DNA of 16,544 nt from Planctomycetaceae bacterium (GTDB taxonomy: Bacteria; Planctomycetota; Planctomycetia; Pirellulales; UBA1268), in contig JABHNP010000226.1 in NCBI GenBank assembly GCA_018694455.1, positions 1-16,544 of the forward strand, read 5' to 3'. The stretch's first letter is position 1. Each line of letters opens with the position of its first letter. The notes below the pieces were generated by a model. It saw only the letters and a list, made by a program, of their open reading frames with translations. It did no database searches and was not told the origin of the DNA. This document shows positions 7,729 to 15,738 of the stretch, one piece after another. The position numbers were made by a program, and so were the translations under genes.

Positions 7729-9276
7729 ATGATTATAAAACAATATCAGAGACTACTCTGTAGCGTTCTTGGTGCTTTCACGCTGTTGTGTGGTTTTAAT
7801 CCAAATCATGCTTATGCAGCTGAACAACAACCTAATGTAGTTCTCTTTCTAGTCGATGACATGGGACCGCTCGATACATCAGTTCCTTTTTTGACTGATT
7901 CCGAGGGTCGCCCCGAGCGCTATCCACTGAATGATTTCTATCGAACGCCATCGATGGAACGGCTGGCCTCACATGGTGTTAGGTTTAGTACCTTTTACGC
8001 GATGAGTGTTTGTTCGCCCACACGAACGTCAATTATCACGGGTCAAAACGCAGCGCGACATCGGGTGACGTCATGGATTCGCTCCGAAGAAAACAATCGG
8101 GGTGAATTTGGGCCACCTGATTGGCGATGGGTCGGTGTTCAGGATCCAAGTGTTACGCTGCCTGGAGTTCTCAGGGAAAATGGTTACCGCACAATCTTTG
8201 TGGGCAAAGCCCATTTCGGTCCTCTCGGCGAACCGTCTGAATGGCCAACGAATCTCGGTTTTGACGTGAATGTTGCAGGATGTTCCTGGGGACAGCCTGG
8301 CAGCTATTACGGACTTGATGGATATGGAAATATTAAAGGCAATAAGAGGCGTGCTGTTCCGCATCTCGAAAAATATCATGGAACCCAAACGTTTCTTTCA
8401 GAAGCGCTCACAATCGAGGCAAAGAAACAGATCACCATCGCAGTGGAGGATAAGAAACCATTCTTTCTCGATTTTGCGCACTATGCTGTGCATGCACCGT
8501 TTCAATCGGATCCACGATTTGCTTCGCACTACAAAGATTCCGAGAAACAAAAAAACGCGCAGGCATATGCAACATTGATCGAGGGCATGGATAAATCTCT
8601 TGGAGACATACTCGACCATCTTGATTCGTTGGGAATTGCTGAAGAGACACTTGTGATGTTTGTTGGCGATAATGGTAGCGATGCCCCGCTTGGTTCTGTT
8701 CATGAACATGCGAGTTCGTTTCCACTTCGCGCGAAAAAGGGCACGCATTACGAGGGCGGCATGAGAGTTCCGTTTATTGCTTCCTGGGCACGACCATCTC
8801 AGGAAAGTCCTGTTCAAAAGCGTTTGCCAATTCCTGAGGGTGCTATCCAGCAACAGCTTGGAACGGTTATGGATATCTACCCAACGGTTCTTGCCGTCAC
8901 CGGCACACAACCTCCATCAGACTACACACTCGATGGCACGGATCTCCAGACTCAGTTGGAAGGGCGTCGAAATAGCAGCCGCGAGGAGAGGTTTCTCATG
9001 CATTTTCCGCATAAGCATAGAAGCAGTTACTTTACGTCGTTTCGTGATGGAGATTGGAAACTCGTGTACCACTATCGACCAAATGATAATCCAGCTAAGA
9101 CTCCATACGAGCTGTTTAATCTTGCACAGGATCCATTTGAAAAGCACAATCTCGCTGATAGCAAGCCACAAGTACTCAAAAAGATGATGGCAACAATGAC
9201 TGCATCGCTACAGGAGCACTCGGCACTCTATCCTGTCGATCCTGATGGGAATGAGTTATTACCGATAGCCCCGTAG
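7729..9276 (+). CDS. Secreted S1-family (arylsulfatase-type) sulfatase
   Basis: Encodes 515 aa from ATG 7729. A Sec signal (hydrophobic about 8-24, cleavage after HAYA at about 30) precedes the catalytic domain. Metal ligands Asp43-Asp44 (VDDMG), then VCSPTRTS with Cys95 and Arg99, the CxPxR core in which Cys95 would become formylglycine. GKAHFG carries Lys160 and His162, followed by AVHAPF, the GDNGSD segment and a Lys-Gly-x-x-Tyr-Glu-Gly-Gly segment near 350. The C-terminal subdomain has the usual DGDWKL and YELFNL phrases. Length is normal for a single-domain sulfatase. It hydrolyses sulfate esters, probably on an algal or animal-type glycan; the substrate cannot be told from sequence. It differs clearly from the sulfatase half of the fusion at 1783-4104, so the two likely act on different linkages. 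It ends 10 bp from the convergent FAD oxidoreductase, with a hairpin across both stops. Confidence 0.95.
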   Translation: MIIKQYQRLLCSVLGAFTLLCGFNPNHAYAAEQQPNVVLFLVDDMGPLDTSVPFLTDSEGRPERYPLNDFYRTPSMERLASHGVRFSTFYAMSVCSPTRTSIITGQNAARHRVTSWIRSEENNRGEFGPPDWRWVGVQDPSVTLPGVLRENGYRTIFVGKAHFGPLGEPSEWPTNLGFDVNVAGCSWGQPGSYYGLDGYGNIKGNKRRAVPHLEKYHGTQTFLSEALTIEAKKQITIAVEDKKPFFLDFAHYAVHAPFQSDPRFASHYKDSEKQKNAQAYATLIEGMDKSLGDILDHLDSLGIAEETLVMFVGDNGSDAPLGSVHEHASSFPLRAKKGTHYEGGMRVPFIASWARPSQESPVQKRLPIPEGAIQQQLGTVMDIYPTVLAVTGTQPPSDYTLDGTDLQTQLEGRRNSSREERFLMHFPHKHRSSYFTSFRDGDWKLVYHYRPNDNPAKTPYELFNLAQDPFEKHNLADSKPQVLKKMMATMTASLQEHSALYPVDPDGNELLPIAP

Positions 9277-9295
9277 AAACGTGCTTCTACTTTTT
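9273..9295 (+). terminator. Intrinsic-type terminator overlapping two stop codons
   Basis: GTAGAA (9273-9278) and TTCTAC (9285-9290) pair around a six-base loop ACGTGC, followed by TTTTT (9291-9295). The left arm contains the sulfatase TAG and the right arm contains the complement of the oxidoreductase TAG. The T-run serves plus-strand transcripts only; no equivalent run follows on the minus strand. The stem is short (6 bp, AT-leaning), so strength is uncertain. Confidence 0.5.
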
Positions 9296-11572
9296 GGGAA
9301 CAAGCATCACAGCATCAGCGTGTGCAAGGCCACCTGCCGAGTGAGTGCCAATAGTTACGGTACAGCGTTCACCCTTCTTGAGGGAAACGTGACCGGCCGT
9401 ACCAAACGTTGTATTGATTGGTGGTGGTTGTTTCATATTAATACGGGTTGTGATATCCAAATTCTCTGAAAGAACTGAGACTGGGACGGTATTTCCTCGA
9501 TTTGCATGTGGTTGCCAGGCGACAAGAATCTCATAAGTGTTGGCGGCAGGTGCACGAAACGTGAAAGTTGCCGTGGCATTCGTTTCAGCGGGTGCGTATT
9601 GATAGCCATGTCCAATGTAGCCATCGAGACCGTGGCCTTTCTGCCATTTCCCCTGAAACGTTGCGTCACGATCATCAAGGACCGTGGCTGAAAATTGCTG
9701 TGCAAGTTTCACGGGATCAACTCCTGATGGTTCGCCGGTGGGTCCTGCAAGAGGTAGGGTGTTGGGTGGAATTTCAAGGGGGGCAGTAGGTGTCTTGCGG
9801 TGGGCTTTTCCAGGCAGTTGTAAAAGGTCAGCAAGTTCCGACCAATAGTCTTCGTAGACACTCCGTGGGTTACCATTATTCCGGATGGCAACACTTGCTG
9901 CCTTGCCAACAACTTCACCCATCATTCCGCACGTTTGCATGACACGTGTCGTACCAAGCGCCTTATGCGTGACTGAAATGCAACGGCCTGCCATAAAGAG
10001 GTTCGTAATTGTACGCGAATAGAAACAGCGGTAAGGAATAGGGTATCCAAATGAGCGATCTACGCGCCGGTCATGGACGGCAATTGAGATAAACGGATTA
10101 TCTGGAAATTTAGCCGCATATTGTTCTTTTGGATAATGCAGATCGATTGACCATGTCGAGGGTACACATCCATCCGAAAATTCACGCTTCGCAACAATAT
10201 CGTCTTGTGTTAACACAACGTCCCCAAGGATCCGACGGCTCTCCCGTGGGCCGCCGACGAATGCGAGCCAGGTGAGGCCTGCGTTTGTATGCTCTGGTGC
10301 GCCATCGCCGTTTTTCATTGCCGAAAAAGCCCCAAAGACTGCTCGAAGATTCCAATCACGGATCCCTTCAGCATCATGTAATGGGTCCTTGTCAAAACCG
10401 CTCTCCCAGAACCATTGACCATGGTGGTCTCGCGGATAAGGAAAGTCATCCATCGCCAGTGGGAGCGCCCAGGGTGTTTCTGGAAATGGAACGGGTTCGG
10501 AAAGTTCGTCCCAAGCCCACATGTTGCTCATCCCCATTCGGCCAGTGGGTTCCATCGCTGTTTCAGCGCCGGCATGGTCCGCGATGGTTGCATGCCCTGT
10601 TGCGTCACAGAATAATGTGCCATGAAACACGTGAGTTTCGCTCGTGCGCGTATCGAGGGCAGTCACTGATTCTATGAGTGTTTGAGAAGTATCCGTCTTA
10701 ACTGCAAAGGCGTGCATGTTTAAAAATAAATCAATCTTGTCTTCAGCCCGAACGATAGCTTCTTTTTTAGAGTCACCGAATTCTTCATATGTCCCGGGGC
10801 TTTTTTTGGCGTTGTCTCTAAATTCTTCAACAATTTCACCAATGCGAGGATACTTACCCCGGCGAATGAGTCCTTTGGCCCAGACACGCACCTCGCTTGA
10901 GCCATTGCCGCCAAGGACGGGACGGTTTTGAATTAGTGCAACACTTAGCCCCATGCGGGCGGCCGATATACTTGCGGCCGTCCCTGCGTACCCACCACCA
11001 ACAACAACCAGATCGTAGGGTCCATGTGAAACTGGTGACTCGGATACCCTAAGCCTTTCTTTTCGCCATCCAGATTCATTCGGTGGTGAAAGTTTTTGAG
11101 AAGTCAGCGCAATACAATCACACCGGCCGTCAAAACCCGTTGCGTCAATTATGCGAATGGAGTTCGCCCCTTTTACGGTTTGTACGGTACCTCCATATTG
11201 CCAGTGCCATTCAGCACCCTCGGTCCCAAAGTCGGTTGCAAGTTTTTGTTCATTGAAGGAAACGTGGAATTTCCCAGGTGTACCTGGAGCGTCCCATCGA
11301 GCTACCCAGTCTTTGGTGCGTACCCAGACGTGATATATGCCGGCTGACTCTAAATCAAATGTTGTCGAAGCATCGGCGACTGGTACACCAAGCCCATGCG
11401 CGAGAAGATAAGGCGACCCCATCTCTTCAATGAACTGGGTGTCAAGTTTCCAACCGCCATGAGTTTCGAAACTTTCTGCTTCAAGAAGAATAGTTGCTGG
11501 GTTGCCATTCACTATGGAGGCAATCACTATGTACATTGAGCATACGAGAAAACTGCGTAGAAAAAAGTTCAT
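9287..11572 (-). CDS. Secreted FAD-dependent oxidoreductase with N-terminal beta-sandwich and golvesin-like C-terminal domain
   Basis: Encodes 761 aa from ATG 11572. A hydrophobic Sec-type signal (about 5-23, no RR pair) is followed by a beta-sandwich-like region (about 28-160: LLEAESFETHGGW, then GIYHVWVRTKDW), as in carbohydrate-binding-like modules. The FAD_oxidored core starts with YDLVVVGGGYAG (186-197, GxGxxG-type FAD loop), then PVLGGNGSSEVRV (218-230), and runs to about 600. Residues 629-761 (VLDDRDATFQGKW, DGYIGHGYQYA, ending HADAVMLVP) match the golvesin C-terminal-like beta-sandwich. Such proteins are common and uncharacterised in planctomycetes; oxidation of a glycan or glycoside is likely but inferred. 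A start 21 codons upstream (11635) is in frame, but it would put a charged segment before the signal. Only a weak GAG-like site precedes ATG 11572. It is convergent with the sulfatase at 7729-9276. Confidence 0.9.
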   Translation of the reverse strand: MNFFLRSFLVCSMYIVIASIVNGNPATILLEAESFETHGGWKLDTQFIEEMGSPYLLAHGLGVPVADASTTFDLESAGIYHVWVRTKDWVARWDAPGTPGKFHVSFNEQKLATDFGTEGAEWHWQYGGTVQTVKGANSIRIIDATGFDGRCDCIALTSQKLSPPNESGWRKERLRVSESPVSHGPYDLVVVGGGYAGTAASISAARMGLSVALIQNRPVLGGNGSSEVRVWAKGLIRRGKYPRIGEIVEEFRDNAKKSPGTYEEFGDSKKEAIVRAEDKIDLFLNMHAFAVKTDTSQTLIESVTALDTRTSETHVFHGTLFCDATGHATIADHAGAETAMEPTGRMGMSNMWAWDELSEPVPFPETPWALPLAMDDFPYPRDHHGQWFWESGFDKDPLHDAEGIRDWNLRAVFGAFSAMKNGDGAPEHTNAGLTWLAFVGGPRESRRILGDVVLTQDDIVAKREFSDGCVPSTWSIDLHYPKEQYAAKFPDNPFISIAVHDRRVDRSFGYPIPYRCFYSRTITNLFMAGRCISVTHKALGTTRVMQTCGMMGEVVGKAASVAIRNNGNPRSVYEDYWSELADLLQLPGKAHRKTPTAPLEIPPNTLPLAGPTGEPSGVDPVKLAQQFSATVLDDRDATFQGKWQKGHGLDGYIGHGYQYAPAETNATATFTFRAPAANTYEILVAWQPHANRGNTVPVSVLSENLDITTRINMKQPPPINTTFGTAGHVSLKKGERCTVTIGTHSAGGLAHADAVMLVPKK

Positions 11573-11872
11573 TGTTGATATCTCAATCGGTGAATCACAA
11601 CAGGTATTCTGCTCTGAACGTACGAGGTCATCCAATACATTCTCTTACATTCCATTATGATTTTAATAATTTGTCCCCGGACCCTTTTTGTAACAGTACC
11701 CTCTGAAACGACCTAATCTAACTATTGTTTTTACAGTGCCGTGACGTTGAGGTAAAACATATAAAGGGAAGAATAAATTCTGTCAGCTTCTGTAAATTTA
11801 ACGAAGGCAAAGACATCTACCAAATTTAATATGGAACATTCCTAACGATTGAAGAATGCGTGAGGTGAGCAC
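11573..11872. other. Divergent intergenic region
   Basis: This 300-bp AT-rich stretch lies between the start of the FAD oxidoreductase (minus) and the DUF1559 gene (plus), so it should hold promoters for both. I see no convincing -35/-10 pair, short gene or RNA. TTTTAC (11729-11734) and GTAAAA (11752-11757) could pair around a 17-base loop, a weak structure of unknown meaning. Confidence 0.5.
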
Positions 11873-13024
11873 ATGGATCATAAAAGAAAAGACAGCAGCC
11901 AGAAGGGTTTTACATTGATTGAGCTACTGGTTGTCATTGCAATCATTGGCGTTCTTGTAGGCCTTTTGCTTCCAGCCGTTCAACAGGCACGAGAAGCGGC
12001 ACGGCGGAGTTCCTGTGTGAATAATATGAAGCAGGTGGGACTTGCTGCTCATAACTATCTTTCGGCACACCAGGCATTTCCGCCTGGCATGGTGCAGCCT
12101 GATACTTCAATTGGAAGTTGGAACAACTGGGAGAACGCAAGCGCATATTATTTACTGCTGCCTTTGATGGAGCAGCAAGGGTTATACGACAAGATGACTG
12201 CGCAGCTTCAGGTCGATGCTGCAAATGCGCAGGATGAACTATATAAACTTTCTCGGCAACCTATAACCAATCTCATGTGCCCAAGTGACTTTAGTGATTC
12301 ACCAGATTCGCCTGAAGGTGGTCGATCGAATTATGGATTTTCGACAGGTAGCACAATCTTTCTTGGAGGAGCAGATGATTGCACGTTTTGGTCTTCGGGG
12401 AAGCAGTTCCCTCGAGCGAATGGGTTTACATCAAGAACACGGGCACTCCAGACATGTAGTAATCCGCAGGCAGGACGCAATCAGGATGTCCCTCGAGGTA
12501 CTGGAAAGCAGTGGGCCGATGGATACGGAACTGAAAAATTCACTGACGGGTTATCGAATACCGTGATGGCGGGAGAAATGTTAGCCGGTAATGGTGCGGC
12601 CTCATGGCGTGGGACGATAACCAAAGCTGTCTACCCACGTAATTATGTTCGTGGCCAGTCAGCACTCTCGCCTGCTGATAGAAACTTTATTACTGAAGCT
12701 GAGCTCACCACATGGGGCCAGGCAGCAGAAGCGGCGACTGACTGGTTTGGTCGCAATGGTTCCTTTTGGGGATGGCCAGGCCATGGAAGTTCATTGATTA
12801 ATTGTGCAGCACCACCCAATTGGCAATATCCGTCGGGTGGTCAAGGGACGCCAGGGATGCCATTTGATGGATACACCGGGCTTTTTCCGCCTCGGAGTCG
12901 ACATCCAGGTGGAGTGAGCGTTGCGTACGCGGATGCGTCGGTGCAGTTTTTGAACGATTCAATAAACCTGCGAACGTGGCAAAGACTTGGTAACAGGCAG
13001 GATGGCGAAGTTGTTCCAGAATAA
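11873..13024 (+). CDS. DUF1559 protein with type IV prepilin-like N-terminus
   Basis: Encodes 383 aa. The N-terminus is a class III (prepilin-type) signal: a basic leader with KGFTLIELL, cleavage expected after Gly12 so that Phe13 is residue 1 and Glu17 is the conserved Glu5, followed by a hydrophobic helix to about residue 33. Then comes the DUF1559 hallmark PAVQQAREAARRSSCVNNMK. The C-terminus has the family signature SRHPGGVSVAYADASVQFL, with Ala where many members have Gly in ADGS. Members are a large planctomycete-expanded family of pseudopilin-like surface proteins of unknown role. GAGGTG lies five bases before the ATG, a good site. The lipoprotein gene starts 39 bp downstream, the usual arrangement, suggesting one operon. 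The family assignment is very secure; the function is unknown. Confidence 0.97.
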   Translation: MDHKRKDSSQKGFTLIELLVVIAIIGVLVGLLLPAVQQAREAARRSSCVNNMKQVGLAAHNYLSAHQAFPPGMVQPDTSIGSWNNWENASAYYLLLPLMEQQGLYDKMTAQLQVDAANAQDELYKLSRQPITNLMCPSDFSDSPDSPEGGRSNYGFSTGSTIFLGGADDCTFWSSGKQFPRANGFTSRTRALQTCSNPQAGRNQDVPRGTGKQWADGYGTEKFTDGLSNTVMAGEMLAGNGAASWRGTITKAVYPRNYVRGQSALSPADRNFITEAELTTWGQAAEAATDWFGRNGSFWGWPGHGSSLINCAAPPNWQYPSGGQGTPGMPFDGYTGLFPPRSRHPGGVSVAYADASVQFLNDSINLRTWQRLGNRQDGEVVPE

Positions 13025-13063
13025 ACGCTCAAAACGCAAAGTTGCAAGTGAAAGGAAGTCACG

Positions 13064-13417
13064 ATGGATTTGAGAGTATTCTCTGAACAGCTGCGATCGG
13101 TTCAAAATGTGGCTTTTGTCTTGAGTGTTTTTGTACTCACCAGCGGATGTGGTTCAGCATCGGTGCAGGATAAAGTGCTGCATGAAAATTCGACTGATCC
13201 GATTGAAATTGCATCGAACATGCTCGAGGGGTATGTCCAAGGACAGCCGGTGGGCAGCGAGGCCGAAGGGTATCAAGAAATGATCACGAGTGTCAGCACG
13301 GTCGATGCGGCAAAAGGTGGTGAACTAAAAACGTTTTTGGATTCAATAGACCAAACCGGACGTGTGGACCGGAAGGAAGCCAAACGACTCTTCGAGATGT
13401 TTCGATCAGGACCATGA
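13064..13417 (+). CDS. Small predicted lipoprotein downstream of DUF1559
   Basis: Encodes 117 aa. A hydrophobic segment (about 15-26) ends in TSGCGS, a slightly atypical lipobox (Thr at -3) with Cys29 as the lipidation site, leaving an 89-residue mature protein. The mature part is small, acidic and helical in character (for example IEIASNMLEGYV, then a charged C-terminal helix KEAKRLFEMF). AAGGAAG upstream of the ATG, with AGGA seven bases away, supports the start. It sits 39 bp after the DUF1559 gene in the same orientation, a pairing often seen in planctomycetes, so the two may be co-expressed and function together at the cell surface. I recognise no enzymatic motif and no named family. Confidence 0.85.
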   Translation: MDLRVFSEQLRSVQNVAFVLSVFVLTSGCGSASVQDKVLHENSTDPIEIASNMLEGYVQGQPVGSEAEGYQEMITSVSTVDAAKGGELKTFLDSIDQTGRVDRKEAKRLFEMFRSGP

Positions 13418-13503
13418 CTTAGGAGCCTGGCGGAAAGATTCAAGCTGTGCCTGCTGATCTGACGTCGCTGCAAACCTTTCTGGTACCATCTGGAATAATC
13501 GAT

Positions 13504-13529
13504 AACGGTTACTGAGCCCGAACGGTTAC
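13504..13529. repeat. Direct repeat AACGGTTAC x2 upstream of the permease gene
   Basis: AACGGTTAC occurs at 13504-13512 and again at 13521-13529, 17 bp start to start, ending 18 bp before the permease ATG. Two identical nonamers in the 127-130 bp leader could be a regulator site or chance. No regulator gene is adjacent. Confidence 0.4.
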
Positions 13530-13547
13530 GACAGGTGTCGACTCGTG

Positions 13548-14312
13548 ATGATAATGACCTCAATTATTGGGATTATTGCGTTTGCCTATGCAACCGTCGG
13601 GCATGCCGGTGCAACAGGCTACATTGCCGTCATGACGTTGTTTGGTGTATCGGCAGATATGATCCGTCCGGTGGCGCTAAGCCTCAATATTGTTGTTGGG
13701 GTCATCACAACTATTCAATTCATGCGGGCCGGTTTTGTGCGACTTGAATTGATCGGTCCTCTTGTGTGTGGAAGCATGCCAGCCGCTCTTGTGGGAGGAT
13801 GGTTATTGCCCCCACTTCCCGTGGTTGAGGCTCTTGTCGGCTGTGTGCTGTTACTTTCTGCAGTACGTGTTGGGTGGGTTGAAAAGGGCGAAGAATCTGC
13901 AGCCACCAGTACACGCTGGAGAAGCAGTTCACCACTCTTTTTTCTGGGCGTCATCCTTGGTTTTTTGTCTGGTCTGACTGGAGTAGGTGGGGGTGTTTTT
14001 CTTACGCCATTGCTTCTTGCAATGAAGCTGGCTGATGTGAAGCGAGTGGCTGCAACATCTGCTGTGTTTATTCTCGTGAATTCAGCTGCAGGTCTTACCG
14101 GGTGGATTGCCGCCGGGAATGCATTCCCTGAGATTGCCCCTCGATTTATCGTGGTGGTGATTGTTGGCGGCCTTATAGGATCTTATCTAGGCGCGTTTTG
14201 CCTTTCACCAAGGATTATTCGACGGTGCATGGCAGCTATTCTTGTTCTTGCTGGAGTGAAGCTTCTTATGCATGCTACTTTGAGTTTTGGCTTGGTTTTT
14301 GAATTCGCTTAA
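13548..14312 (+). CDS. TauE/SafE (TSUP) family permease
   Basis: Encodes 254 aa from ATG 13548; GTG 13545 immediately before it is an equally placed alternative, and AGGTG at 13533-13537 serves either. The protein is almost entirely hydrophobic with about seven or eight membrane segments in two halves. Each half carries a Gly-rich signature: TVGHAGATGY at about 16-25, and GLTGVGGGVFLTP at about 142-154. This two-repeat plan is that of TSUP transporters, which move sulfite, sulfoacetate, thiosulfate or other anions. The VGHAGATGY form marks a subfamily whose substrate I do not know. Sulfur-anion export would suit a genome rich in sulfatases, but the sulfatases release sulfate outside the cytoplasm, so this is only suggestive. 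Its last 38 bp overlap the convergent membrane gene. Confidence 0.88.
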   Translation: MIMTSIIGIIAFAYATVGHAGATGYIAVMTLFGVSADMIRPVALSLNIVVGVITTIQFMRAGFVRLELIGPLVCGSMPAALVGGWLLPPLPVVEALVGCVLLLSAVRVGWVEKGEESAATSTRWRSSSPLFFLGVILGFLSGLTGVGGGVFLTPLLLAMKLADVKRVAATSAVFILVNSAAGLTGWIAAGNAFPEIAPRFIVVVIVGGLIGSYLGAFCLSPRIIRRCMAAILVLAGVKLLMHATLSFGLVFEFA

Positions 14313-15162
14313 GGAGACCAACGGCAATAACAGTACTTAGACTGAAAAATAGAAGTACTGCGATGTAGAGCACCATGGCAAGTGGTATTGGGGCATCGAA
14401 ACGTGCGCGGCCAAGAAGGGTCACGCTTGAGGCATAGATAAGAAGGAGGCCGGTTGCGATAGTCCCTGTAATGCTGATACCGCATTGGACGGACATACTT
14501 AACTTTGCTTTTGCCGCCAGCCAGGCGATTGCCGGAAGCCATTGAAGTGCATGAATCACAACACCATGCGGAAATTTCGGAACCCCCGCCTGCCCATACA
14601 GTTCCGGCAGAAGTCCTTCCTGGACACGAAGATCGCCACTGATATTTATCAGAACTCCAAGAAGGCAGGAGATTGCAAGGTAGAGTAGTCCAGATTGCAT
14701 GGCGACAACCATCGGGGTGGGCTGGCTGACCTCATTTGTAAAAGATCTTACAGTCAGCACGAGAATGACTCCGGTGACTCCGAGAATGAGAATGCCCATG
14801 ACGTCATAGATGTATGAATCGAGCGAGTTTGTTCGGTTAAAGTGGCTTGGTACACCCCGCCACTGCTGAAGATCAATCAAACCAACCTCGACGATCAATG
14901 CCAATGCTGTTGCCCAACTCCAAAAGGAATCACTGCGATATTTGGGCAAGTTCGACCAGACCCAGCCCATTGAGATACTCGTAAGACCGGCAGAGATTCC
15001 AAAGAGAATAGGTTTGCGCCAGCTGACCGCACCCTCCCAAGGCCCTTGTTGCCAAAGATATATGCCTAGATGAAGAACCCCACTGGCAAGAAGAATAAGT
15101 CCCCCTGCAATAAGTGGCTTGGCTCGATGATCACGACACCACGCCATCTCAAAGTGGTTCAT
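14275..15162 (-). CDS. Polytopic membrane protein of unknown function
   Basis: Encodes 295 aa with about eight predicted membrane helices. I recognise no named function. Polar residues in or next to the helices look conserved in style: His31 in the first helix, WRKPILFG at 48-55, Glu92, QQWRGVPSHFN at 99-109, and PHGVVIHALQW at 198-208 with His199 and His204. A set of membrane-embedded His residues could bind haem or copper, but no definite motif such as CxxCH is present, so this is inference. The ATG at 15162 has no clear Shine-Dalgarno; an alternative ATG five codons in (15147) is possible. The 3' end overlaps that of the TSUP permease by 38 bp on the opposite strand. It is followed at its 5' side by a 60-bp gap to DUF1802 in the same orientation, so it may be the last gene of that operon. 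Confidence 0.8.
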   Translation of the reverse strand: MNHFEMAWCRDHRAKPLIAGGLILLASGVLHLGIYLWQQGPWEGAVSWRKPILFGISAGLTSISMGWVWSNLPKYRSDSFWSWATALALIVEVGLIDLQQWRGVPSHFNRTNSLDSYIYDVMGILILGVTGVILVLTVRSFTNEVSQPTPMVVAMQSGLLYLAISCLLGVLINISGDLRVQEGLLPELYGQAGVPKFPHGVVIHALQWLPAIAWLAAKAKLSMSVQCGISITGTIATGLLLIYASSVTLLGRARFDAPIPLAMVLYIAVLLFFSLSTVIAVGLLKRIQKPSQNSK

Positions 15163-15222
15163 GGTGTCGTTGCCGAACGGTTTGAGGATTTTGTAGGTGA
15201 TTCAAGTGAAAAGACCATATGT

Positions 15223-15738
15223 CTAGGCTGTCGGATATTCAAAAGTCACCCAGGATTTACAACCGCTAAATGAGTCAGTCCAAGGAATTGTGATCATTGG
15301 ACTGACTGGGGTTACGTCAACAACAAGTACATGAAGATTTTCTTTCCATCGATAGAACCGTTCATTCACAATTGCATCAGACCAGATGTGCCGGGGCCGA
15401 AGTGCTACGAGTTGCTCCGGTTCTGTGACCGTGAATGATTTTGTAACACGTACTTGATGCCGAAACTCAACCGTCCCCTCAGGTGGTCGGTCATCATCGA
15501 TCGTGGCGAGTAGATCTTGCGAGTCTGGGATAAGGTGGTCTTCGGACTGATGAACAAATGTTGGAAAGAGAAAGAATTCATCAGCTATGAGCGTGAAGCT
15601 TCCACCCGGCTCAATAATGCCCCCTTTTCGCAGGATAATATCTTGTCGTCCTGTCGCAAGTGCCCTGCATATCACCGCCCACTCTTTAAAGGCCGTAGAT
15701 AGCTTGTCATCGTGGTGTGCAGACACGTTGGGTATCAT
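15223..15738 (-). CDS. DUF1802 family protein
   Basis: Encodes 171 aa with no signal peptide or membrane segment, so it is probably cytoplasmic. The family signature is clear: AFKEWAVICRALATGRQDII at 16-35 and its continuation LRKGGI, then FFLFPTFVHQ at 55-64. DUF1802 members are of unknown function and are found in cyanobacteria, planctomycetes and others. The ATG overlaps the stop of the upstream secreted-protein gene as ATGA (15735-15738), implying translational coupling. No separate Shine-Dalgarno is needed or seen. The coupling to an exported protein is odd for a cytoplasmic partner and gives no direct functional hint. Confidence 0.87.
   Translation of the reverse strand: MIPNVSAHHDDKLSTAFKEWAVICRALATGRQDIILRKGGIIEPGGSFTLIADEFFLFPTFVHQSEDHLIPDSQDLLATIDDDRPPEGTVEFRHQVRVTKSFTVTEPEQLVALRPRHIWSDAIVNERFYRWKENLHVLVVDVTPVSPMITIPWTDSFSGCKSWVTFEYPTA

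Noticed and set aside
8398..8910. 170-aa open frame antisense to the sulfatase
   Set aside because: It is entirely inside a confident gene on the other strand, is rich in Arg/Cys/Trp without a domain, and has no ribosome-binding site.
15163..15222. Terminator after DUF1802
   Set aside because: AGAC/GTCT gives only a 4-bp stem before TTTT, too weak to call; the next gene is co-oriented.
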